This document shows positions 53,860-64,000 of a DNA stretch of 64,000 bases, piece after piece. The translations under genes were made by a program, and so were the position numbers. The stretch is taken from positions 17,340,001 through 17,404,000 of the forward strand of contig NC_079888.1 in assembly GCF_029227915.1 (NCBI RefSeq), in the 5' to 3' direction. Position 1 is the stretch's first letter; every line of letters begins with the position of its first letter. A model generated the notes under the pieces. That model ran no database searches, was not told where the DNA came from, and worked only from the letters and a program-made list of their open reading frames with translations. Origin of the DNA: Hydractinia symbiolongicarpus. Taxonomy: Eukaryota > Cnidaria > Hydrozoa > Anthoathecata > Hydractiniidae.

Positions 53860-56128
53860 ATGAGTATTCTGCATATTATTATACTAATATTTTCGTGCTT
53901 ACTGCTTGTAAATTCACTGGACATTGAACGTAGAAAATCTGGAGATAGACTGACAAATGGTAGCATCTGTGACAGAGGAACTTATTTTTTAAAACAAAGT
54001 GTGGCACCAACGTTACATTGCATGTCTCGCATGTATGAAGCAGGTACGTGTTTTATAAATTTTGCAAGGGATAAGATTGCAAGAAAACATTGACACAGAT
54101 AAGTTTATATGTTAGGATGTGACTGGGCATTTGAAGCTGCAGATGCTCACCGTGTTGGCTTTGTTCAAAAGGAGGCACTCAAGTCACCTAATTTAAGAGT
54201 AAAATTATTAAAGATGGCATATTTTCCAGATGGGAATTGTAGTAACCATTCAATCGGTAGAATAGATGCTCAAAACATTGGCTTGAGTGGAGTAGCAGTT
54301 TGGGATTCTATCGTTGGTGAAAATATAAATATGTCCTTAATTTATCAATTTAATTATGCCAGCAAATTCGTAAGTATTAGTCATGGCAGTGGTTAATTAT
54401 GCTTGAAGGTTGGTAAAAAAACAATTTTGTGTTCTAGGTCAACATAACATTCACTAAACACTGGGATGGGATGTTGGTCAAATTATTCATAAATTGTTTA
54501 AATGAAACTGGAGAGAATATCGGAAAATTTGCCGAGACAAGATGTGTGATGATTAAATATGAAGGAAATATTACATGTTAGTAGTAAAAACAACAAGTTT
54601 AACTCAACATTGCACATCCTCTTTCTAGAATCGTAGAATTTTATAAGCCATTTTTTGACAGATCCAATTGCAATATCAAACGAAACAACATCGTTAACAA
54701 CACCAATCTCACCAACAGCAACGACGAAATCCAAAACAACTGATACAAGAAAAACGGTAACAGGGACAGCAACAGCAAAAACAACTAACGCAAGAATAAG
54801 CAAATCAGGTGTGACGAAAGTTAACCGTACTTATACAACACATATGACATGTGTCAATCTCAGTTACAAATCTAGCACTCAAAGAGAAAACGTACTTATT
54901 GGTGTCATATGTACTTTGGGAGGACTTATCCTTATTCAATTTCTCGTGGTATATGTTAGTATAAAAAGAAATTTATTGTTGTATGTAAATCTTAATAGAC
55001 GTTTTTCTTTACTATTTTTTTTAAGACAAAAAGTAGCTCTAATTCATTATGCTGATTTTTAAGATAACACTAAATTGGAAAAAGAAAGAAAACCCATCTA
55101 ATAATCAGGTAAGGTTAAGTTATAAATGACTTAATTTCCCCAGCCTAAAGGTCTGTTACCGAAATGCCGGACATTATTCATTTCTAGAGTTTGCCACAAA
55201 TCTCTAAATGATTTAGATGGTGTATATTAAAGCAAAGAGTTAATTTTATGCCACATCGTGCTCAATTTGAGAGAAAAACTCGCGCGTTGACATTCGTAAT
55301 TCTCCCTACAAAAAGTTTTTCTTTTTCTTGCTGTTCGAGCATGAGCATAAATATTTCAGGTAGCATATAAAATTCGAAAGGAGGAACTATTTTTATAATC
55401 AGAATGCATAAAAAAATTCTGATAATTTGACAGTTTAAAATCAACTTAAATGATGACGTTCGACACATAATAAGGCATGTCTTCTGCCGAAACTTCCGAA
55501 ATTACAATAAAGTGGATAAAAGAGACAAAAATGAATTAAGTAAACCGTATATCTATATTGTCCTATATCAAGTAAAAGAAATAATATCAATTTGTTAATT
55601 TTATTAAAAGCTGGGATAGAATAGACAACAGTGGACTGAATTTTTCGTTGCACGATAGAAAAATGTAACACATGTTGTTTTCTACTGTAATTCAACAAAA
55701 GAGTTGTGAAATTTACTGTGTAAATTATTTTGCAGCGAAAATGTTTCCGGTAAATCTTTCGATTAAAATAATAATCGTGGAAATAACTCCTTGCAGGGTG
55801 TCCACTTTTAAAAGTTTGTATTTTAGGAAGACGCTTACGATGTCGTTATGTCACCAACCTCAAATAGTTTTCAATTAAGTAAACCTGACAAAGTAAGTTA
55901 ATATTTAGTATAAGTACAACATTTTTGCACTATCCGCAAAAGCTATTTTAATATTGTTATTTTACATTCAGTTTATTGCTTGTTTACTTAGAAGTATAAT
56001 TTTAGGAGAGTCAAAATTACATTGAATTATCATTGTCACAGAAAGACGTTATCCAGGCTAATTACGCTAGTCTATGTAAAGATAATCAAAGTTACGATGG
56101 CTACGAAACAACGTCAAGATACAAATAA
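53860..56128 (+). CDS. ITAM-like type I membrane receptor, paralog B (intact, 7 exons, 377 aa)
   Basis: Exons 53860-54043, 54116-54369, 54438-54576, 54662-54984, 55064-55108, 55827-55892 and 56006-56128 join in phase with GT-AG borders and no stop. Residues 1-20 are a signal peptide (MSILHIIILIFSCLLLVNSL). Residues 21-195 form an extracellular module with six Cys also present in paralog A and several N-glycosylation sites. A Thr-rich stalk (about 196-265) leads to a membrane helix (about 270-293, ending VVYVSI-KR). The 84-residue tail has YDVV (Tyr319), then YIEL (Tyr342) and YASL (Tyr357) separated by 11 residues, an ITAM-like pair, plus Tyr367, 370 and 376. A cell-surface signalling role through SH2 proteins is inferred. 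The extracellular fold is not recognised; VWDS...LIYQFNYASKFVNITF faintly recalls laminin-N/discoidin-like sandwiches. Immune or allorecognition use is a hypothesis. Confidence 0.78.
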
Positions 56129-59100
56129 ATGTCCGCGAAGGTTCCACGAAATACTTTTGTTTAAATTTGTTTTTCTAATTTTAAATTAACATACTTCTCT
56201 GTATATTAAAAAAGCTTGAAATTTATGATACGACACACGTTTCTTTAGCGCCTCCTCTGTCAGTGCATATCATATCCAATGACGATAAAACTGGAGGAAG
56301 CGCAAGCTCTCACATAAATACTAACGTAATCTTGGATTTGGGATAAAGAAAGTTTATTCGGTTCATAGCAATTAATATTGAGTTTTCGAGACCAAATCTG
56401 ATAATCAGTATTGAAAATTTTAATTCCAAGAACGGAAATGAGTTTTGTTCTCGAGTACCAGAAATAAAGTCTGTAGTAGTAGTAGTTGTTGTTGAATGCG
56501 GTTCATATTTGTCCGGACCATTGTCCGGATATTACATCGTAGTCCATCATACGCATGCTTCTGAACAAACCTTGGGAAATCGAGAGATGTACGCCTATGT
56601 CGACGTATGATTCACTAAGAATGTTAGGGTTAAACGAGGCATTATTGATACCAGTTTGAAAGCGGGTGATTTTTACTTATTTTTGCTTTTTAATTATGAG
56701 CTGTAATTATCGAGGTTTGATTTTTTCTTTAACTTACTAATTTCAAAGTTTGGGATACTTTTTGCATTATGAGAATTCACGAAAATTTACATCCATAAGC
56801 TTCCGAAATTTTAGCCAGTCTTAAAAGTTAACACGCACAGAAGAGTGTTAGCAAATTTAACGTTACGTTAGCTTTACCTCGTGTGGTTACATACTCGGAG
56901 TAGAGCTAATTATTTTGTTTAACAATTTTTTCGCTTGGTTTAACTTTTGTTCGTCTTATTATTCAAAGCATTTCATCTTTTTGTATATCTGTAAGAATGA
57001 TTATTTGTTTGTTTGTGTGTGTGTTTGTTTGTTTGTTTGTTTGTTTGCACAAAGTTGATGAATATATATGAAGTAGTGGAAAATAGTAAAACTATTATTT
57101 CTGTATTAAATAAGGTTTTGACGAAGAAATAAATCTTAGCACAAAACGTTGTGTTTTTCCCTTATCCTGTTAAGGATAACTATTTACAGAAGTGCAATTG
57201 ACTCATCCATATCCATCTCATTGTTTCTTTGTAATATTTCCGTAAAATCATCGTGTTGCTCACAGAAAGACAGATGACGGCGAGCGTTATAACACAGACG
57301 TTATCCCGTCACGACGACGTCTAATATAATATTATGCGTTTGTAGTTATAGCTTTCCAACTTTTAGCGTGTGTATAGTGACATCACCTTTAATTTTACGA
57401 AGCTTTACTACACTTTTTATTTTTATCTTAACTCCTAACTTTTTTCGGCTAGTTTAGTCACGAGTATAAGATAACAAAAATATTTTCGTCACTCGTTATT
57501 CAAAATTTTGCTCGCCTTTGGCCAATGTGTAAAAAATACTCAATTATAAATAATTCAGCAGTCACAAAGATTTAAACAAAACTGGTATTTGGAACAGAAT
57601 AATTGATCTTTTGGGTCTGCCGTGCTCACAGTTCTTTTATGTGAAAAGTACATCAAATTGTTGTATTTTTTGTCTTTGTTCATGACTTTTTTTGTTACGA
57701 TAGCTGTTACATGCAAAATTAGATAATAGAAAGGACTATTTAATGGAATAGACCAAGCCAGTCAGATCTTCAAAACCAACACTGGCATCGTTGGGCATCA
57801 TCGCGACAATCCTAATTAAGTTACCAGGGGGTGGGTAAAATTGGCAAACCCTGATTTTTTAAAAAAGCAGCAATGCACCCTCTCCTTTCTTATTATCTTC
57901 TGTAAAAACATAACTTTGTTAATGTACAATTCGTAGATAATCGTAGTATGAAAGAAAACAGAAGTACAAAACAAGATTTTTCGATGACCATGCCTCCCAT
58001 GAGAATGCAATCTGGTTAATCTCTCGCACGGAACTAAAAATATAAACATTCGAATTTCAAATTAGTAGAAAGAAGAAAGTTCTTGCAATAACGGTGCAAA
58101 AATACAGCGTTCTTTATCTTGGAAATTCTCTATTTACGTTGATTATTTAAAAATGTTGCGAAGTGTATCAACTTTGAAGTGCATTTTCCAGGGGTGACGT
58201 TTTTCTATTTTTTTTAATTTTTGTTGTTTCCACTTCGCAAAGGATAGTATTTTAATATTCAACGACTGTCAAACGCATTTTTGATTATTAAATATTTTTT
58301 TGGGAGGTCAATATGTCAAAATAGGGTATTTTAGCCCGTTTTAACCATGTTTTGATAGCGCATTTGCCAGGGCAATTTCTTTTTTAGTTTTCAATAGGTT
58401 TAGGTTTTCTACAGAGCTTATGTGCTATATTTATGGAATCATTGACTCTCAGTGAAGAAAAGTGAAGTATTTTTAAGAAAATGCACCTCAAAGAAAATAA
58501 AAATCGTTTTTTTTGTGTCGTGCGCCATATATTTTCACACGTGAAGTCGTTCTACTGTAAGAAAACCCCCTGTTTTTCGATTTTTTCTAAAATGGTAGCA
58601 AAACATGTCGTTAAATTCTACGCGACGGATATGAGTTATTAAGCAGTGGCATCGCCTTTTCTTTAACTACCATATCATATTGCCATTTAAATACTAGATT
58701 CCGCTTCATTTTTTGGAGGAAGAAGGAAACTAAACTCATTTTTCGCAGCTATACTCTTTTATTGTATTTAATCGCCTCCATATAAATAATATATCATTAT
58801 ACATCGCCTATGAGAAACTTGTTAATAATTTAAAATGTTGAAAACTTTCATTTTGTCAGAAGCTGAGTCCTATTCATGCTTTGCATACAACGCATGATGT
58901 AAATATACATTTTTTGTAGTTATTATAATTGTACTATGATAAAGATTAATTTTCCTCTTTCTCTACGACATCCAATTCAAAACAATATTACGTTATGTTA
59001 GAATACATCGCCATAGCAACAATACGACTTATTTAACTATTCAACATAATTAATTTTTATCTTTAGGTCATACTCTTCTAGTGTTTGACGTATTAAAGTA

Positions 59101-59765
59101 GGTCTCTACACACTTTTTACTCAAAAAAGAAAAACAAATTTCGGCTAAAGGTAGACCACTTGTAAATAAAAAGAAAGGCTTCTTGTTTGAAACCATAAAA
59201 AAGAAAAACTACGAGATGAAAATTTCCATGCTTCAATTGCCTTTATCACAAGTCTTGAACATTTATTGAACGATTAAAGATGCTTGAACTGTGTATGGAC
59301 GTTGTAAAAAAAAAATTCAAGTTGTTACAAAAGGTGGTCATGTCAAGATGTGCAATTAACCTTAAGTCATATTTGGTAACTTTCGTCAAAATGTCCAACT
59401 AAATCATCGAGTTAATGGCATTTAATATTATTTCCTAAGCGTCTCATAATCTGACTTGCTTTTAGAAAGAAATCTCCAATCGGTTTACATAAAATCATAC
59501 GATACAGTCGGTTGTTAACACCGGGAGGATCTTTAGTACAGGTATACAGTATATATGTCGTAGATTAAGTGAAGAGCATACACCATTATAGTGTTGCAAC
59601 TGTCACATATTTTTCAAAAAATAACTTTCTTGCAACGATAGCTCAAAATAAAAAAGAGTTTACAAACCGTTGTTACTCAATATATATAGCAAAAACAATC
59701 GGTTAATATTAATTTATTTTGCAGAATAAGTTTTTGTTAAAAGTTAAAAAAATAATCATGACATC
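56129..59765. other. Non-coding stretch
   Basis: Holds a GTAGTAGTAGTTGTTGTTG microsatellite near 56476 and a GTTT/TGTT array at 57003-57050. No gene was recognised; the frame at 57816-58049 has no support. Confidence 0.4.
57003..57050. repeat. (GTTT)n microsatellite
   Basis: Repeated TTTG/TGTG units over about 48 bp. Confidence 0.9.
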
Positions 59766-60110
59766 GGGCTGAGCGCTTAGTATATACTGTTGAGCGGTGT
59801 TGCACAGGCGTATGGGGATAGTACCCTTTGGAAAAAATTTTCTCGCAGACTTTGCTTAAATAAAAACACAAGAAACAGTCCATTGCTAAAACAGGGCAGA
59901 GCGGTTAGTCCAGGTAAACAGCATTGCACAACCGCACAGGTGTGATTCCTGAGAAAGTTTAAAAATTAACTGTCAGTGGGCTGATCCCTTAATACAGGAG
60001 AACCGTGTTGCACATGTGCATAGGCATAACAGCCTTTTACCAAAAAAAGTCTTTTGTTAACACTGGGCTAACCGCTTAGTATAGTTAAACAAAGTTGAAC
60101 AGGTTTATAG
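59766..60110 (+). repeat. Four imperfect tRNA-like tandem units
   Basis: Units start at about 59766, 59894, 59978 and 60065: GGGCTGAGCGCTTAGTA, GGGCAGAGCGGTTAGTC, GGGCTGATCCCTTAATA, GGGCTAACCGCTTAGTA, each followed by GTTGCACA-type sequence. The first block resembles a tRNA D-arm/A box and one unit has GGTGTGATTCC, near a B box. None folds as a clear intact tRNA. Probably a SINE-related or decayed array. Confidence 0.55.
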
Positions 60111-60504
60111 GGAGTTAGCAGGGAGTTTTCTGGCGGAGCGCTGACCCTAATTGAGTTTGCGTAGGTCAAAGAGAGCATTAAATACTCCAGGATACCCCAC
60201 CAAAGCCATGGCCCCTCCTGGAAATAATAGACAGGGTATATCCCTCGATATTTGTGAGGCTAGCCATGCAAAATATGCACATCTATCTAGGCGTAATACC
60301 ACTTTCGAAAAAAACTTCATTGCAACTTCGGTTTCAGTGAAAACACAGGGAACAGCCTATCATTACCGGTTCAGCTAAAATAATCTGTCAGTCACTTTAT
60401 TTCCACAAAAAGTTTTCAGGAAAAAATAATAAAAGATGTAGCTACCTAGCTAACTGCATTTAGCATAACAATTATTGTTTAAGAATATTGTAATAAAATG
60501 TAAT

Positions 60505-60650
60505 AAAACTGTCAGTAAGATTGTCCTATTTGTTTTCTGTGCCTCCTGAGCGGAATAGGCGATTGATATCCCGGGGGGTAATTATCATTAAAAATGGCGT
60601 ATTAAAATAATGCATTCATTTTGTTCACTTAACTTATTATTTAACTAGTC
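60505..60650. repeat. Dispersed repeat (partner at 45545-45695)
   Basis: Shares ATTTGTTTTCTGTG, CCTCCTGAG, GGGGGTAATTAT and ATGGCGTATTAAAATAATGC with the copy at 45.5 kb; abuts a Helitron-like 3' end. Confidence 0.75.
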
Positions 60651-63461
60651 GATAAGGCCCGTGGAGAAATCCACTTAGGCAGAAGGACAATGGGAAAATA
60701 GGTTCTTTTAGATGTTTTTCTGACGTCAGCAGTGCATATACAAAAAAATGTTCTTAAAATCTTACATAAAATGTCAAATATCAAATCGCATTAAATCCTC
60801 CACACAAATCTTACACAAAATAAAAAAGAACAGCTTGCAAGGTGTAAAATCTAGTTGATAAAAAGTTACAACAACGACACTCAAACATCGACAGTTACAA
60901 CACCAACAGTCACAACACGGATAATAACAATGTCAGAAATAACGCATCTCAAATATGTATATACATCTTATAAGTGATTATGTTGAAAACCCTCAGTATT
61001 TTATTCTGAAGTGTCAAAAAGGAGGCCTCCAAGAGTTAGCACAAATCAACAAAAATAAGTTTTTTACACAGTTTAAATATTGTTTTTCCCTTACGCTTAT
61101 ACAAAAATATGAAAAAGCCATAGTTTGGAAAACATCAAATTTAAATCTAGAAAAATCAGTCATTTCAGTTGCATACCATCCTCTCCCACAAAAATTTACA
61201 CAAAATGTAAAAATCAACCAGTTAAGAACACAAAAATTTTCTCTTTTAGTTCCGTACTGCCCTTTACCAACAATTTTAAACATAAATGTCAAAAAATCAA
61301 TGAGCAAAGAATAAACTTGAATCAACAAAGATTATGTGTAGAGCTTGAAACACTAATCAAAATAATGTATAGAATCAAGTACAACACTTACAATAATACA
61401 GTAACAAAGTCAGAAATAAGACATCTCAAATATTTACTTCGTTGAAAACCTTTAATATTTCAATCAGAAGTGTCAAAAAAACATCAAATTTATATCTGGA
61501 AAATCATTTATTCGATTACATACTATCCTGTTTCCCAAAAATATATATACACAAATTGTAAAAATTAACAGGTTAAGAACACAAAAAAATTTTCCTTAGT
61601 ATGATGATCTGTAGTTACCTTTACCAACCATTTTAAACGTGAATGTCAAAAATAAATAAGGAGTAAATTTGAATCAACAAAGATAATAATTTTGGAAAAC
61701 AAAGTGCATATACGGTCCCTCCTCACAAAAGTTAACACAAAATGTAAAACAGATCGGTTTTTGAGGAGCACATCCAAATCAACAAAAATCAGTTCATTTA
61801 GCATGTTCTATATTGCTATTGTCCATAAATCTTCTACAAAGAGGTTATGAAACACATCAAATTATAGAAAAATCAGGCATTTCATAAAATATAAAGAACA
61901 AAAAAGTTTTTTCATCATCACCAAACACAGTTATATATTACCACAATTATAAAAATCTTAATAAAACGTGAAACCATGGAATTTTCTTCCAGCAAAAATG
62001 ACATCACATACAGTTTAATTCTCCCCAACAAAAGTTTATAATACGAACTATGAAAAAAGCCATTAGCTTACACAACAGCCTTCAGTGGAGGCCAATTCTA
62101 CAAAATTTGTGCTTTCAGTATATTTGCATGTGGTCTTTTTCCCACAAAAAAAAGAAAATTTTAAAAAACAGCAGTTTGCAACACAAACAAAAACACGAAC
62201 AACGTTCCCGAACCGAACGACCATCCTCTCATAAATTAAAATAAAGTCAAAAACCCATGTAAATTTCCAATCAAATGTCTACACCCCCTGTAAAAATAAC
62301 CTGGCATTTTACATGTAGGCTGACGAAAGTTAAACAGGATGTCAGAAAAAAAACAATAAAAAAAAATAAACACGCACGCTTTAAATTCTGGAAAAAAAAA
62401 TTCCACTTGTCATATTGCACGTGGTCCCTTTGTAAAGTTTACAGCAGGAAATGCGAAAAGAAATATAAAATACATCTGCAAAAGTTCAAGTCTTTAAAGA
62501 TTTTGTATCGTGCTCATAAAAGAAAAGAAGTTAAGAAAACTAAGGTAGCTAGCTATAGATAATTAAAAAAAAGGAATAACAATATAAGTCATAGGTTAGA
62601 GCTTGCTATGGGATGAGAGGAGCAGGCATTGGAGTCCAACATTAGCTCTAGCTAACAGTAGCTAAGACCCCCAGTTAAATATACTTAACCTGGGAACACT
62701 TAGCTAAAACTAAAGCTAGCTATTTATGCTTAGTAAAACACATATAAAGAGAAACAATAGTAATGTAAAAATAATAACATAACGGTGAGCAGTAAGTTCA
62801 ACAAATCAAAGTTTTCCGTTTGTTAGTCAGCTAACAGCTTTATGTAGCATTTTGAATTTTAGGACAAACACATTAGTTACGCACCAGGGAATACATTAAT
62901 TATGCAACAAAAACATAAACAAATATGGCGGCTAGGTTTGTTTTTAAAAAAGCGCTAAAATATAAAACTTCAAGAATTTGAGGCTTTTCTTGGAAAATGC
63001 GAGTCTGTGCTCCAGTGACATAAAAACTAAAAGTCTAAAAACATCAAAGTTCTTACTATTATTGATTTTAAATCCCCTTCAAACTCTAGCCTTTATTTTC
63101 TATTTCTAACTTTACTACTTTACTTCTAGCTCTAGCTACCACTTCTTACTTCACTTCTTGGACTTTTCTTTCTCTGAATTACTTTTTGCACTTTTTTCAA
63201 GATGAAGGGACCGTTCTTTTTTTGTTGTTGTTTTCGGTGTCGAGGGACACCATTTTTGTACAGAAAGCCGTTAAATTTATTTCAGCAAATCAAGTTGATC
63301 CATTTTGATCACGTGATGTAAACAAAGTAAACCTGCTAGCAAAATGGATATAACTTTTTCGGAAACTTGAAAGGAAATTTCGGCTACATCAAAGGAAAAT
63401 GAACACATCCACTTTGCCTGTCACAGACAGACGGACACACTTAGCGTATTATTATAAGAGA
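60645..63461 (-). mobile_element. Long Helitron-like non-autonomous element, 2,817 bp
   Basis: Minus-strand 5' end A|TCTCTTATAATAATACG at 63461. The 3' end has the hairpin GTGGATTTCTCCAC then ATCGACTAG|T at 60645. Flanking A and T fit Helitron insertion. The inside is AT-rich with repeated blocks and no Rep/helicase gene; small Lys-rich frames inside have no motifs. Related sequence lies at 22.9-24.6 kb. Confidence 0.65.
60974..61700 (+). repeat. Two imperfect tandem units inside the long Helitron-like element
   Basis: GTTGAAAACC..TCAGTATTT..GAAGTGTCAAAAA (about 60985) recurs near 61440, and ACACAAAATGTAAAAATCAA..GTTAAGAACACAAAAATTTT (61198) recurs near 61550. Both end in TTGAATCAACAAAGAT. 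Confidence 0.7.
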
Positions 63462-64000
63462 TAGACCTATTTCAATATCCATTTCCATTCCGCAAAATAC
63501 ACAGCCGGAATAGACATACTAACGTGAAAACAAGGTTAGTTTAGAGACAATTTTAATTTTCCAGCGAAGTGATTTACATATAGTTTGTTTACCTTTATTA
63601 TTTCTCATATTAACTTGTCAAATGGGCAAATTATGAACTTTTGGTAAAAAAATAGAACATGGCACTTATTTTATACCCATTGGGCTTATTACTGGTTTAT
63701 ATTTCGTTCCGGTGTTTAGCTAGCTAGCTATTGTTTTTCTTATGACTGTGGTTTGAATTATATATTTTTTGAAACATCTGTAATTAACATTATGACTTGG
63801 CTATCCCGTTCCTCCAAGGCTATCCTAAGCATGTTGGGTTGGTGGTATTAGACTGAATATTGGTCTTCATCATGTTATATATTCAACAAAATGTAATAAG
63901 AGCAATGCAATCACCCAGATAGTACTCATAAGTATCCTTGAGCCTTGATTATTTAAAAATTATAGCCTGTAAGAATGTTACGGTTGCAGCTACAGATAAT
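63462..64000. other. Non-coding stretch at the right edge
   Basis: AT-rich, with a short GCTAGCTAGCTA run near 63720. Nothing recognised. Confidence 0.4.

Noticed and set aside
62275-62562. Lys-rich 95-codon frame
   Set aside because: It lies inside the AT-rich Helitron-like repeat; its composition follows from A-rich DNA and it has no motif.

Overview
The window reads as AT-rich, intron-containing animal DNA, most likely from a cnidarian and perhaps a hydrozoan. The reasons are a repeat mix of Penelope, pogo/Tigger, EnSpm, a REL-endonuclease LINE, a tyrosine-recombinase element and Helitron-like elements, short GT-AG introns, and a tandem pair of single-pass receptors with ITAM-like tails. 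The species assignment is inference. Few sequences look like ordinary host genes; mobile elements and their remains dominate 2-37 kb.

Layout. 1-0.63 kb: the 5' end of a minus-strand THAP gene running off the left edge. 2.0-4.0 kb: a broken LINE whose REL endonuclease part is followed by a USP-type deubiquitinase domain, with the RT part lying head-to-head on the other strand. 4.9-8.5 kb: a zinc-finger plus tyrosine-recombinase pseudogene bounded by ~55-bp inverted repeats. 8.5-11.4 kb: a Tigger-like element with an apparently intact two-exon transposase; its intron holds an antisense gene for a HIRAN-like protein. 12.5-19.6 kb: three plus-strand USP remnants, with a shared 3' non-coding module at three places. 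20.1-22.6 kb: a young Penelope-like element with 375-bp inverted arms, each holding a hammerhead ribozyme motif. 25.0-28.3 kb: a second, different pogo-type element that also carries a HIRAN-like gene, divergent from its transposase. 28.4-30.3 kb: a decayed multi-exon gene. 30.9-31.7 kb: a MITE with a nested smaller inverted repeat. 32.3-35.3 kb: an EnSpm/CACTA transposase with introns, followed by a kinase-like remnant. 36.6-37.1 kb: three copies of a small repeat that folds into hairpins with a compensatory change. 39.2-39.9 kb: a possible small two-exon gene behind a TATA box. 42.6, 46.0 and 60.6 kb: non-autonomous Helitron-like elements. 46.8-51.1 and 53.9-56.1 kb: two paralogous seven-exon receptor genes in tandem, the first disabled and the second intact. 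The remainder is AT-rich non-coding DNA with repeat fragments.

The strongest candidates for something undescribed are: (1) HIRAN-domain passenger genes found independently in two pogo-superfamily transposons, both antisense to the transposase; (2) a REL-endonuclease LINE with a C-terminal USP deubiquitinase domain; (3) the ITAM-like receptor pair; (4) a tyrosine-recombinase element with terminal inverted repeats. All assignments come from reading motifs and splice sites by eye; no database search was possible.
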